Shown here in pieces: positions 46,576 through 55,571 of a stretch of DNA of 64,000 bases (its first letter is position 1; each line of letters opens with the position of its first letter). Both the position numbers and the translations under genes were made by a program. Below the pieces are notes generated by a model that was not told the origin of the DNA, did not search any database, and saw nothing but the letters and a program-made list of their open reading frames with translations. Source of the stretch: Gammaproteobacteria bacterium (GTDB taxonomy: Bacteria > Pseudomonadota > Gammaproteobacteria > Steroidobacterales > Woeseiaceae); NCBI GenBank assembly GCA_013151645.1, contig JAADHU010000028.1:62001-126000 (forward strand). The letters are read 5' to 3'.

Positions 46576-47690
46576 CAGCCCGGGTCACTTTGTGAGGACC
46601 AAAGTGCCTTCAGTGTCGAAACACCGTCTACCGCAATACCGCTTTCGGGATCCAGATCTGCGTCGAAAACGACATTGGCAGCATCTGCACTCACGACAAT
46701 AATTTCACGGGTATCGAAACCCGTCAGCGTGCGAACGAAGACATAGTGCCGCTCATCCCGTCTGGCGACCGCTCTCGCAGGCACTACCCAAAGAGAGCCT
46801 GCTGAATCGTCTGCTCTTCTTGCGACAATTCTGACCGATACAAATTCGCCCGGACTCAAGCCGTGACCGGCTCCGTGCAAGATGGCTCGCACCGTGATCG
46901 CCTGCGTGGCCGGATCGATCGACCTGGCGATACTGCTAACCTGTGGCGGCGGATCGAGCGGATAACCAGCGACCACCACCGCCATGCCGGTCCTGACGGC
47001 GGTGCGCTTCTCGCGTGGAACGGCTATTTCGAGCCACAATATGGATAAGTCAGCGATCCTGTATATCGGCGACATCCTGTCTACACGCTCTCCCGCAATC
47101 GCCATTCGATCAAGAACGACACCATCAATGGGCGCTCGGACAGTGAGCGTTTGTAGCAGATGCTGCTCTGTTTCAAGCGCACGAATCTCGCTATTGGTCA
47201 GGCCGGCAAACTTCAATAACTGCCGACGTTCATTGATTCCGGTCTTCGCAATCCTGGCGCGAGTCGTCGTCTCCTGCAGGCGTCTTGCGGAAATAATGCC
47301 CTCATCATGCAATTGCTGATCACGGGCGAAGTCATTTTGCGCCAGCAGATGGGTATTGACGGCGTCCAGAAACTCTCGTTGCAGCGAGAGAAATTCGGGA
47401 CCTTGCAACTCTGCAATCGCCTGCCCCCGGGAAACCTCATCTCCAATAGCGACATTCAGACGTAACAGCAGGCCGGCCTGTGGCGCACTGACGAAAACGT
47501 CACCCATGGGGGGAATCACGACATGAGCGGTCGCTTTTATCGCGGTCGTCGCCTGGGCGACTTCCGGCATCGCCAGTTCGATGCCCAGATTCCTGACTTC
47601 TTCCGCCGTAACAACAATGTCGCCAGCCGTCGCCACACGAACGACCAGCACCATCAGGAAACCGCCGATCAGGGATGTTTTTCGAATCAT
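46575..47690 (-). CDS. Periplasmic adaptor subunit of the metal efflux pump (CzcB-like)
   Basis: The 371-residue protein has a signal peptide (about 1-22), a split lipoyl domain ('VFVSAPQAGLLLRLNVAIGDEVSRGQAIAEL' and 'LTVRAPIDGVVLDRMAIAGERV'), a helical hairpin between them ('LHDEGIISARRLQETTTRARI'), and a beta-barrel plus membrane-proximal domain. It links the RND pump to the outer-membrane channel. There is no N-terminal His-rich metal-binding extension of the CzcB kind. The start overlaps the TolC gene stop by 4 bp. Confidence 0.9.
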   Translation of the reverse strand: MIRKTSLIGGFLMVLVVRVATAGDIVVTAEEVRNLGIELAMPEVAQATTAIKATAHVVIPPMGDVFVSAPQAGLLLRLNVAIGDEVSRGQAIAELQGPEFLSLQREFLDAVNTHLLAQNDFARDQQLHDEGIISARRLQETTTRARIAKTGINERRQLLKFAGLTNSEIRALETEQHLLQTLTVRAPIDGVVLDRMAIAGERVDRMSPIYRIADLSILWLEIAVPREKRTAVRTGMAVVVAGYPLDPPPQVSSIARSIDPATQAITVRAILHGAGHGLSPGEFVSVRIVARRADDSAGSLWVVPARAVARRDERHYVFVRTLTGFDTREIIVVSADAANVVFDADLDPESGIAVDGVSTLKALWSSQSDPG

Positions 47691-48964
47691 GGAAGGATAC
47701 CTACAGCTTGGTTATAGAGTGCGATCTGTCGTTTTTCATCAATAATCAACCGGCTCACCTGGCGCTGGGCATCAAGCGCCGTCGTCTGCAGTATTAAGAG
47801 GTTAAAGAGATCAATCTCGCCTTTTTCGTAAGCGCTAAGACCCATTTGCTGGTGCCGGTTGACCAGCTTCATTCGATCGGCCGCGGTTGCCATGTTCTCG
47901 TAAACCACATTGAGGCGGTGTGCGGCTTCGTGTAGCGCCATGGTCAACGCACGTATCCCCCTGACTTGTGCGGCGCGAGCACTTGCCGCCACCCGAGACG
48001 CCGCGCTGATCGCGGTCTGCCGGCTGGAGGATCCGCCAAACGGTATACTCAAGGTGATGCCGATGCTGTCGTCGTAAAAATCTCCCAGCGCCGGCTTTTC
48101 CCTGCGTGCGCCGACCAACAAGCTGGTGCCGGTTGCGGCGGTCTCCTGCACGACGACCACCTGGGCCTCAGCACGGCTGACTTCCGCATTCGCGAAAACC
48201 AGGGCCGGATGGTCGCGCACAACGTCCTGGCGACTACTGATTATTTCCGCCGAGAATTGCGGGCGACGTTCCAGGCCTGTGACACTCCGATAAGTGCGCT
48301 CCGCATCCAGGAGGGACGCCCTCATTTCGATAAGTTTCGTCTGTGCCTCAAGGTAGAAGGACTCGGCATGCATCTTGTCGCTCAACGCGACATCGCCGAG
48401 CTCATAGCGCCTCTTGACAGAAGCGGCCAGGCGTTCGGCCAGTTCCAGAGCTTGCTCAGCCAGTTCAAGGTCGTTTTCTGCAAGTGCGATATTCCACAAG
48501 GTACTTCGCACGAGACCGGCAACTTCCCAGCGCACCGCTTGTTCGGCAGCGGCCGACTCGATGGACATTGATTCGCCCAGCATTTGCACAGCGCTGCGGC
48601 CACCCCAACTCCAGAGCGGCAGCATCACCCCGGCCTCGTACTCGTTCAGACCGTTGTCCGGCCCCCAGCGGTCACTTTGATAGCGCAGCATGAGGGACGG
48701 TCGGCCGGCGAGCAGGCTATCGCCACGAACCGACCAGGCATCGGCCTGCTCTCGTCGGGCCAGCACCTCGGCCATGGTTGGATAGCGTGCGTAGGCAATA
48801 TCGACCGCCGCCGCCAGCGTAAGCGTCTCGTCAACGGGCAACGCGACATGCTCGTGACTCAGCGGCGTAGCGGCGGCGGCCGACGCGGAAACCGCCGCCA
48901 GCAACATACTGCAGATCACCGCACGCCACGACAAACGATGAATGTCGCACACAGTTATCACCAT
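47687..48964 (-). CDS. TolC-family outer-membrane channel (CzcC-like)
   Basis: The 425-residue protein has a signal peptide (about 1-33) and the two-repeat helical OEP pattern: 'LTLAAAVDIAYARYPTMAEVLARREQADA', a first barrel segment ('YEAGVMLPLWSWGG'), long helices, and a second repeat ending 'SIGITLSIPFGGSSSRQT'. It forms the exit duct for the RND pump. The ATG overlaps the cytochrome b stop (TGATG), so it is translated as second gene of the operon. Confidence 0.88.
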   Translation of the reverse strand: MVITVCDIHRLSWRAVICSMLLAAVSASAAAATPLSHEHVALPVDETLTLAAAVDIAYARYPTMAEVLARREQADAWSVRGDSLLAGRPSLMLRYQSDRWGPDNGLNEYEAGVMLPLWSWGGRSAVQMLGESMSIESAAAEQAVRWEVAGLVRSTLWNIALAENDLELAEQALELAERLAASVKRRYELGDVALSDKMHAESFYLEAQTKLIEMRASLLDAERTYRSVTGLERRPQFSAEIISSRQDVVRDHPALVFANAEVSRAEAQVVVVQETAATGTSLLVGARREKPALGDFYDDSIGITLSIPFGGSSSRQTAISAASRVAASARAAQVRGIRALTMALHEAAHRLNVVYENMATAADRMKLVNRHQQMGLSAYEKGEIDLFNLLILQTTALDAQRQVSRLIIDEKRQIALYNQAVGILP

Positions 48965-49530
48965 CAGAGGGCCTTCTTCCGCCCCGTAATCATCGCCTTG
49001 ATGAGGTTCTCCCCATGAATACGACCGGAAACCAGCCCGCCTGCGACGTGAATGACCACCAGCAACAAAGTCAGGTTGGCAAAAACTTCATGCAGTTCTT
49101 CCCAGAAATCTTCACTGTCTGCATAGACAGCAACCCACGTTGCCAGGGGTCCCGCGCCCTCCTCCATGCCGTACAACACGAGCCCCGAGAGAACCGTGCC
49201 AAGCAGAAATGACAGCAGTAACAGGATCATTACGCCGCCGGCCGGATTGTGGCCGATATAGCGCCTGCCCTGGTTTCGGGCCAGGCCAGCGAGATATTCG
49301 AAGACGGCCGATGGCGGTCGTACGAAATCAGAGAATCGAGCATGGCGACTGCCGACGACTCCCCAGATGAGGCGAAAACACACAACGGCACCAATGATGT
49401 AACCCGCCCAGACATGCTGCGTCAGGAATTCGTCTTCCGTGAAATAGGCGATGAAAAATGCGCTCACCAGAGTCCAGTGACCGATTCGCACTACGGGGTC
49501 CCAGACTTTAATGCTGTTTTCGGAATTCAT
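48964..49530 (-). CDS. Cytochrome b561-type membrane protein
   Basis: The 188-residue protein has four membrane helices with haem-type histidines: 'VRIGHWTLVSAFFIAYF', 'QHVWAGYIIGAVVCFRLIWG', a long loop, and 'WEELHEVFANLTLLLVVIHVAGGL'. It resembles the b-type cytochromes that interact with c-type electron carriers. ATG 49530 has GGAG seven bases upstream. It is the first gene of the efflux operon. Such cytochromes are seen with other metal-efflux operons, but their role there is unclear; membrane redox control of the metal is one idea. Confidence 0.85.
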   Translation of the reverse strand: MNSENSIKVWDPVVRIGHWTLVSAFFIAYFTEDEFLTQHVWAGYIIGAVVCFRLIWGVVGSRHARFSDFVRPPSAVFEYLAGLARNQGRRYIGHNPAGGVMILLLLSFLLGTVLSGLVLYGMEEGAGPLATWVAVYADSEDFWEELHEVFANLTLLLVVIHVAGGLVSGRIHGENLIKAMITGRKKAL

Positions 49531-49594
49531 GTGAGTTCTCCAGTGCCCTGCGATGAGAGGCAGTCTTATACTCAAATGAACCTGATACAATCCG

Positions 49595-49609
49595 ACATAT
49601 GACCTATGT
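49595..49609. promoter_or_regulatory. Inverted repeat in the divergent promoter of the efflux module
   Basis: ACATA (49595-49599) and TATGT (49605-49609) form a perfect inverted repeat with a 5-bp spacer in the 108-bp gap between the cytochrome b gene and the LuxR-type regulator gene. The size and position fit an operator for the regulator, but nothing else supports this. Confidence 0.3.
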
Positions 49610-49638
49610 TGGCTTGTTTCACGCGGAAGGCTCGATCT

Positions 49639-50166
49639 ATGTCGGATGACGTACGCGGCAATCGCCCTACAATGACCGCGATTGTTCTTTTCGCCGTGGT
49701 CGTCGTGCTGATCGGCTGGGATTTGTTCGTGGATTATGGCGAAGGTGTCAGCGCGTGGCACCTGGCATCTGAGTTCGCTATCTTCCTGATTGCCCTCGGC
49801 GGTGCCGTGCTCATGTGGCGGCAACTCGATAGAACCCGGTCTGATCTTGTCGATGCGCTGGTGGAAGCAGAGCAGTGGAAAAAGGAAAGCAATGAGCTTA
49901 TCCAGGGGCTCGGCATAGCGATCGAGCGACAGTTCGAACGCTGGAAGCTCACTAACGCCGAAGCAGAAGTCGGCCTTTTCCTGCTAAAAGGCCTTAGCCA
50001 CCGGGAAATTGCGGAAATGCGACAAACCAGCGAACGCACGGTGCGAGAACAATCACGGGCTCTTTACAGGAAATCCGGCTTGTCAGGACGATCGTCATTG
50101 TCCGCGTTTTTCCTGGAGGATTTGCTGCTGCCGCATATCGTCGGCGATGCACGAGATGCGTCCTAA
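49639..50166 (+). CDS. Membrane-anchored LuxR-type regulator
   Basis: The 175-residue protein has two N-terminal membrane helices (about residues 13-30 and 42-60: 'MTAIVLFAVVVVLIGWDLF', 'EFAIFLIALGGAVLMW'), a coiled-coil stretch, and a LuxR-type helix-turn-helix ('LTNAEAEVGLFLLKGLSHREIAEM', 'TSERTVREQSRALYRKSGL'). A DNA-binding domain on a membrane anchor suggests direct sensing at the membrane. ATG 49639 has GGAAGG upstream; an ATG at 49606 is possible. It is divergent from the efflux operon and is its likely regulator. The stop overlaps the convergent dioxygenase gene. Confidence 0.82.
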   Translation: MSDDVRGNRPTMTAIVLFAVVVVLIGWDLFVDYGEGVSAWHLASEFAIFLIALGGAVLMWRQLDRTRSDLVDALVEAEQWKKESNELIQGLGIAIERQFERWKLTNAEAEVGLFLLKGLSHREIAEMRQTSERTVREQSRALYRKSGLSGRSSLSAFFLEDLLLPHIVGDARDAS

Positions 50167-51026
50167 GGCCTGAAATCCGCTAAAGCAGGTCGCTCTCCGC
50201 GAATGGTCACTCGCCGGCCCTTTCGTTCGGCCGGCCAATAGTCCCAAATGGCTCGATGCATACAACATCGATTGTCCCAAAACGCCATATCGTTGTGACC
50301 CCAGCGGTAACGAATCTGGAAATCGATTTTCTCTGCATGATCGAAAAGCATCTGCAGAACGACACCACTCTCATTTTCTGATAATTCATTGATTCTGGTG
50401 GTAAACGTTCTATTAACGTAAAGTGCCGGCCGCTGCGTATCAGGGTGCGTGCGAATAACAGGGTGTACCGATGACGGGCAATCGATGTTGCTGTCATGCT
50501 GCCCACGATCTGAGTATCGACCCGGATAGACATGATCGGATGCATGCGTCGCAGTCAATCCGGCGAGGAACTCCTGCATGGCGCCAGACAACGACTCGTA
50601 GGCCCCATACATATCGCTGAACATCGTATCGCCGCCTGCGGCCGGCAAGACATGCAATTGCAACATGGTCCCCAGCGGCGGCCGTTCGTCGCAAGAGACA
50701 TCTGAATGCCAGAATTCGCCGTTCGCTACAGCAGAATCCTTGTGCACGTGGATCTCGAATATCTCCGGATAACCCGTCATCGACGGTGCCGCCGGATGCG
50801 TATGCAACTCGCCGAACAGACGCCCGAATTCGATCTGCCGCTCTGGAGAAATCTCTTTCTGGTCTTTGAAAAACAACACCTGATGATCAAGAAAGGCTGA
50901 CCTGATTTCACTAAACTGTTCAGGTGACACACCGTCTTCAATTGCAACGCCAGCGATTTCAGCACCCAGGTTCGGCGCGAAAAGTCGAACGTCTATTGTC
51001 GAATAGCGGGCAAGTGGTTTTGGCAT
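50163..51026 (-). CDS. TauD/TfdA-family Fe(II)/2-oxoglutarate dioxygenase
   Basis: The 287-residue protein has the iron triad His107 and Asp109 in 'FWHSDVS' and His257 in 'CMHRAIWDY', and the 2-oxoglutarate-binding Arg in the C-terminal 'GRRVTIRGERP'. Family members oxidise taurine, other sulfonates, aryloxy acids and similar compounds; the substrate here is unknown. ATG 51026 is the family-like start; an upstream in-frame start exists. The last four bases overlap the regulator gene on the other strand. A 38-bp piece of its 3' end is repeated at 43145-43182. Confidence 0.9.
   Translation of the reverse strand: MPKPLARYSTIDVRLFAPNLGAEIAGVAIEDGVSPEQFSEIRSAFLDHQVLFFKDQKEISPERQIEFGRLFGELHTHPAAPSMTGYPEIFEIHVHKDSAVANGEFWHSDVSCDERPPLGTMLQLHVLPAAGGDTMFSDMYGAYESLSGAMQEFLAGLTATHASDHVYPGRYSDRGQHDSNIDCPSSVHPVIRTHPDTQRPALYVNRTFTTRINELSENESGVVLQMLFDHAEKIDFQIRYRWGHNDMAFWDNRCCMHRAIWDYWPAERKGRRVTIRGERPALADFRP
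50191..50228 (-). repeat. Right copy of the 38-bp direct repeat
   Basis: This copy lies inside the last codons of the dioxygenase gene and encodes 'ERKGRRVTIRGER'. It matches 43145-43182 at 36 of 38 bases; the two differences are single-base changes. Confidence 0.8.
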
Positions 51027-51118
51027 AGTGAGAATACGGCCGTGTATTCGCAAAATCGAGGGGCTTCATTGTACAAGAAATGATCGGCGACGATATCCAC
51101 CAACAAACGACATCGCGG

Positions 51119-52849
51119 CTAATCAAGACACGCCTTGTAGCGGCCTCGCACTGAATTGATGAGTATTATCTCCTGTCCCGGCGCCAACTCGTCAAGATGG
51201 ATTTTTCGTTCTTCAATCTCGCCTTTATTCAATAGCGATTCGCGATACGTTCCCGGCAACAAGCCACATTCGATGGGCGGTGTATACCATTGGCCACCAA
51301 TCTGCACGATGACGTTCGCAATACTGGTTTCCGTGATAAGGCGGTCTGAATTCCAGAACAGCACATCGTTGCCACTTGCGGCAGCGCTTAGCGCTTTTTC
51401 ATAAACGTCACGCCGAGTCGTCTTGTGGTACAAAAACGGGCTACTTCGATCAATGGGCTCCGGGGACAGTGTGAGTCTCAACTCAGAGCCCATCTTGTCG
51501 ACGGTCGTATCGCTGATACGAAATTGCCCGTCCCGCTGCAACAAGAGCCGAACGCGACGTGGTTCGTCCGCCCACTCTTTCGCCCGCTTCGACAACGCGT
51601 CCTCGATCAAATTCCCATCGAATTCGAAATCGAAGTAATCGGCCGAAGCACGCAGACGCTGTAAGTGCTGTTGCAACAAAGAATAGCCGCCTGCGGGTTT
51701 CCACAGCAGGGTTTCCAATAGCTCAAAACTGCCGCTGTGATCGTTGCCTTTGAGAATCCGGGCCTTGGCCTGACACTCCCGGTATTCCTCATCGGCGTCG
51801 GAATCCCAGACAATACCGCCGCCAACACCGTAGATACCTTCACCCGTTCGCGTGTCAATCAGTGCCGTACGAATAGCAACACTGAACTGGGCACGTCGAC
51901 CCGGACTTATGAAACCGATTGCACCGGTATAGATACCCCGAGCCGTTGACTCCAGCTCCGCGATAATCTTCATGCTCGACACCTTCGGTGCTCCGGTGAC
52001 CGAGGCACAGGGAAACAGTGCCTGAAAAATTTCCGAAACCGGTGCGCTCGTATGTGCCGACACGGTCGAAGTCATTTGCCAAACGGTGGGATACTTTTCA
52101 ATCTCGAGCAATGTCGGTACTTTGACCGAGCCGGGAACGGCGATCCGGCCAATATCGCTGCGCAACATATCGGTAATCATGACATTTTCCGCACGATTCT
52201 TTGCTGACTGATGGAGTCCATTGCGTAGCGCGATATCTTCGAAGGATGTCAGACCGCGCGCGGCGGTACCTTTCATCGGTTTAGCCAGCAGGTCTTCACC
52301 GTGCAAACGAAAAAACAATTCGGGCGATGCCGAAACGATCACCTGGTGCTCACACTCGATGAACGCTGCGAACGGTGCCTCCGTCGCGATGGCAACGAAC
52401 AATGCCCATGAATCGTTGATTCCGCTCGTTTCCTGCCGGACCGTATAGTTGATTTGATAGGTATTGCCCAGTGCGATTTGTTGCTTGATAGCAGCGATAC
52501 TTTGGCGGTAGGCGTCACGCGGCTGGCTCATCGTCCACATCAGCGGCGAGTCCGGATTTGCCGCGATCACAGGCAGCGCTTTGCTTCTCACGGGTTTCCG
52601 AAACAACCCGAAACAGAGCAACGGCAGCTGACAACCGGGGCGCGTCACAAGGGTGGAATCGAATCCCGAGGCGGCCTCGTAACAAACGAACCCGACCGCA
52701 AACAACGCCTCCTCATTAACCCGTCGTTCTGCCTCTGACAACGCCGTTAGAACATCTTGCGGTTTTTTTGCCAGAAGCACGTCCACCGGCTTGGAAAAAA
52801 TTAGCCATTCCGAGGTATCGGTATCGCGAAGTACTACCCGACGAAGCAT
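51119..52849 (-). CDS. pabB: Aminodeoxychorismate synthase component I fused to aminodeoxychorismate lyase
   Basis: The 576-residue protein has a chorismate-binding PabB domain (residues ~1-370: 'GNTYQINYTVRQ', 'KPMKGTAARG', 'NRAENVMITDMLRSDIGRI', 'SVTGAPKVSSMKII', 'GIYTGAIGF') and a class IV aminotransferase-like PabC domain (~385-576: 'RRVRLLLQRDG', 'FLYHKTTRRDVYEKAL', 'ITETSIANVIV', 'LPGTYRESLL'), with the PLP Lys in 'YHKTT'. With a PabA glutaminase it makes 4-aminobenzoate for folate. ATG 52849 gives the normal N-terminus; the frame is open upstream. It is divergent from fhs, another folate gene. Confidence 0.9.
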   Translation of the reverse strand: MLRRVVLRDTDTSEWLIFSKPVDVLLAKKPQDVLTALSEAERRVNEEALFAVGFVCYEAASGFDSTLVTRPGCQLPLLCFGLFRKPVRSKALPVIAANPDSPLMWTMSQPRDAYRQSIAAIKQQIALGNTYQINYTVRQETSGINDSWALFVAIATEAPFAAFIECEHQVIVSASPELFFRLHGEDLLAKPMKGTAARGLTSFEDIALRNGLHQSAKNRAENVMITDMLRSDIGRIAVPGSVKVPTLLEIEKYPTVWQMTSTVSAHTSAPVSEIFQALFPCASVTGAPKVSSMKIIAELESTARGIYTGAIGFISPGRRAQFSVAIRTALIDTRTGEGIYGVGGGIVWDSDADEEYRECQAKARILKGNDHSGSFELLETLLWKPAGGYSLLQQHLQRLRASADYFDFEFDGNLIEDALSKRAKEWADEPRRVRLLLQRDGQFRISDTTVDKMGSELRLTLSPEPIDRSSPFLYHKTTRRDVYEKALSAAASGNDVLFWNSDRLITETSIANVIVQIGGQWYTPPIECGLLPGTYRESLLNKGEIEERKIHLDELAPGQEIILINSVRGRYKACLD

Positions 52850-52945
52850 AAACACACCGATGGCACCTGCCCGCCATATTTTTCCCGACCACAGATAACC
52901 ACAAGCTGAATACTCATTTGAATGACGCCTGCGCAACATTACGGG

Positions 52946-52973
52946 TTGCGATACCGATGCACAATGCTAGACT
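52946..52973 (+). promoter_or_regulatory. Candidate promoter of fhs
   Basis: TTGCGA (52946-52951) and TAGACT (52968-52973) are 16 bp apart, and the -10 box is preceded by TGC, an extended -10 element. The fhs ATG lies 31 bp downstream. This is a visual match only. Confidence 0.35.
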
Positions 52974-53003
52974 TTCGCGCCTCACTCCGCACGAGAAAAT
53001 AAC

Positions 53004-54683
53004 ATGACGAACGTACCTTCTGATTTGGAAATCGCCCAGGCCGCAAACAAACTGCAAATCACGGAGGTCGCGAACAAACTTGGCGTTCCGTCAGACGCCC
53101 TTATCCCTTTCGGCCATGACAAGGCCAAAGTTGGCTATGACTACCTCGAAAGTCTCGCCGACAAGCCTGACGGCAAGCTCATCCTGGTCACCGCGATTTC
53201 ACCAACGCCGGCAGGCGAAGGGAAAACGACCACGACCGTCGGCCTTGGCGATGGCCTGTGCCAGCTCGGCAAAAAGGCGATTATCTGCCTGCGTGAACCC
53301 AGTCTCGGCCCCTGTTTTGGTATGAAAGGAGGAGCGGCCGGCGGCGGCTATGCGCAGGTTGTACCGATGACAGACATCAATCTGCACTTCACCGGTGATT
53401 TTCACGCCATAGGTGCAGCGCACAATTTATTGTCCGCGATGATCGACAACCATATTCACTGGGAGAACCTGCTTGATATTGACCCACGCCGTATTACCTG
53501 GCGGCGAGTGGTTGATATGAATGACCGCGCATTGCGCGACATCACTTGCGGCCTCGGCGGTCCATTCAATGGTGTACCGCGGCAGTCCGGTTATGACATC
53601 ACCGTGGCATCCGAGATCATGGCAATTTTTTGCCTGGCAACCAGTCTGGACGACCTCAAGAACCGTATTGGTAATATTGTGATCGGTTATTCGCGAAAAA
53701 AAGAACCCGTTACTGTACGGCAGCTCAAGGCAGAGGGTGCCATGACCGCGTTGCTCCGTGATGCGTTCCAGCCCAATCTCGTACAGACCCTTGAAAACAA
53801 TCCCGCGCTCATGCATGGAGGGCCGTTCGCCAACATCGCTCACGGCTGTAATTCCGTCATGGCAACAAAGACCGGGCTAAAACTGGCGGACTATGTAATC
53901 ACCGAAGCGGGCTTCGGTGCCGACCTTGGCGCCGAAAAGTTCATGGATATCAAGTGTCGCAAAGCGGGCTTGCGCCCTGATGCGGTGGTACTGGTGGCCA
54001 CTACCCGGGCACTAAAAATGCACGGTGGCGTTGCGAAGGAACAGCTCGTTGAAGAAAACGTAGACGCCGTTCGCGTCGGTTGTCAGAACCTGGGTCGACA
54101 TATTCGCAATATGGGGCAGTTTGGTGTGCCCGTTACCGTCGCGATTAACCACTTCGTGACAGACACCGCGGATGAGCACGCCGCAATACAGGAGTTTTGC
54201 GCCGAATTTAACGTCGATTGCACGGTCAGCTCGCACTGGGAACACGGTGGCAAAGGCGCGATGGCACTGGCCGAACGGGTGGTCCACATGATCGAGCACC
54301 AGCACACGCAATTTCGGACGCTGTATGACGATGACATGAGTCTTTGGGACAAGGCCCGCCACATTGCCCGCACGATTTACGGTGCAGACGATATCAACGC
54401 CGACAAAAAGGTGCGCGCACAATTCGCCGAATTCGAAGAGGCAGGCTACGGACACTTTCCGGTCTGCATGGCCAAGACGCAGTACAGTTTCTCCACCGAC
54501 CCGCAGTTGCTCGGCGCACCGACTGGCCATAATGTGCCAATTCGGGAAATTCGCCTGGCAACCGGCGCCGAGTTTGTCGTGGTTGTTTGCGGCGATATCA
54601 TGACCATGCCGGGACTGCCGCGAAAACCCGCCGCCGAGAGCATCGACGTCAATGAGGACAGGAAGATCGAGGGACTTTTCTAG
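53004..54683 (+). CDS. fhs: Formate-tetrahydrofolate ligase
   Basis: The 559-residue enzyme makes 10-formyl-THF from formate, ATP and THF. The P-loop is '[18 protein letters not shown]', and other family stretches are '[20 protein letters not shown]', '[19 protein letters not shown]', '[21 protein letters not shown]' and '[11 protein letters not shown]' near the end. Length is normal. The enzyme is not universal in gammaproteobacteria; it allows use of formate as a one-carbon source. It shares a promoter region with the divergent pabB-pabC fusion. Confidence 0.96.
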   Translation: MTNVPSDLEIAQAANKLQITEVANKLGVPSDALIPFGHDKAKVGYDYLESLADKPDGKLILVTAISPTPAGEGKTTTTVGLGDGLCQLGKKAIICLREPSLGPCFGMKGGAAGGGYAQVVPMTDINLHFTGDFHAIGAAHNLLSAMIDNHIHWENLLDIDPRRITWRRVVDMNDRALRDITCGLGGPFNGVPRQSGYDITVASEIMAIFCLATSLDDLKNRIGNIVIGYSRKKEPVTVRQLKAEGAMTALLRDAFQPNLVQTLENNPALMHGGPFANIAHGCNSVMATKTGLKLADYVITEAGFGADLGAEKFMDIKCRKAGLRPDAVVLVATTRALKMHGGVAKEQLVEENVDAVRVGCQNLGRHIRNMGQFGVPVTVAINHFVTDTADEHAAIQEFCAEFNVDCTVSSHWEHGGKGAMALAERVVHMIEHQHTQFRTLYDDDMSLWDKARHIARTIYGADDINADKKVRAQFAEFEEAGYGHFPVCMAKTQYSFSTDPQLLGAPTGHNVPIREIRLATGAEFVVVVCGDIMTMPGLPRKPAAESIDVNEDRKIEGLF

Positions 54684-54714
54684 CCGCTCTCTTGCGACAT
54701 CGCAATGAGCAGAG

Positions 54715-55539
54715 CTATTTGCGCACAACGCTCTTTACGATATAACCGCCTGAACGCTCGTCTCGCTCCAGTTCAAGTGCCTTGCGGGATTCTGCTTCTT
54801 CAAGCAAATCGCTAAAGGAATTAAAACCGTAAAACGATTCATTGAATCCCGGGCGTCGCCTTTTCAAAGTCTGCTTAATCATCGAGCCCCAAACTTTTCC
54901 ACGGTCACCACGCTCTGTATATAGCGCTTCGGTTGTGTCGAGAACCAGGTCAATCGCCTCTTGAGCACGGTCCGTCGCCTTTGTTGCACTGTTCTTCTGA
55001 CGACTCTTTTTCCTGGATGCCGTCTTCTTGTCAGTTGCCGCCTTTGGCTTTACTTTCTTCGCGGGCCGCGCCGACTGGACAAGATCGTCATAGAAAATAA
55101 ATTCATCGCAGTTTGCGATCAACAGATCGGAAGTGGAGTTCTTGACACCGACACCGACAACGGTCTTCGCATTTTCCCGTAATTTGCTGACTAACGGGGA
55201 AAAGTCCGAGTCTCCGGATATGATGACAAACGTATCAATGTGTTCCTTCGTGTAACAAAGGTCCAACGCGTCAACAACCATGCGAATATCCGCCGAATTT
55301 TTCCCGGAAATTCGGACGTGCGGAATTTCGATCAGCTCAAACGCCGCCTCATGCATGACCTTTTTGAATTCCTTGTACCGATCCCAGTCGCAGTAGGCCT
55401 TCTTGGTGACGATGCTGCCTTTCAGCAAGAGTCGCTCAAGGACGTATTGAATATCGAATTTATCGTATTTCGCGTCCCGAACACCCAATGCTACGTTTTC
55501 GAAATCGCAAAAAAGTGCGAGATTGCCTTCTCCGTTCAT
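54715..55539 (-). CDS. NYN-domain protein with LOTUS/OST-HTH domain
   Basis: The N-terminal ~150 residues are a NYN (LabA/DUF88) domain of the PIN-like nuclease fold with acidic residues Asp12 ('LFCDFENV'), Asp90, Asp110 and Asp112 ('ISGDSDFSPLV'). A Lys-rich linker (~155-190) follows. The C-terminal ~70 residues ('GKVWGSMIKQTLKRRRPGFNESFYGFNSFSDLLEEAE') look like an OST-HTH/LOTUS domain that binds RNA, especially G-rich RNA. An RNA-cleaving or RNA-binding role is likely; the target is unknown. It is convergent with fhs and stands alone. Confidence 0.85.
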   Translation of the reverse strand: MNGEGNLALFCDFENVALGVRDAKYDKFDIQYVLERLLLKGSIVTKKAYCDWDRYKEFKKVMHEAAFELIEIPHVRISGKNSADIRMVVDALDLCYTKEHIDTFVIISGDSDFSPLVSKLRENAKTVVGVGVKNSTSDLLIANCDEFIFYDDLVQSARPAKKVKPKAATDKKTASRKKSRQKNSATKATDRAQEAIDLVLDTTEALYTERGDRGKVWGSMIKQTLKRRRPGFNESFYGFNSFSDLLEEAESRKALELERDERSGGYIVKSVVRK

Positions 55540-55571
55540 GTTTATCTATTCCCTCGTTATGGGAGCGCAGG

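Noticed and set aside
49606-49638. Earlier start for the membrane LuxR regulator
   Set aside because: It would place most of the operator-like gap inside the gene, and the ATG at 49639 has a much better ribosome site.
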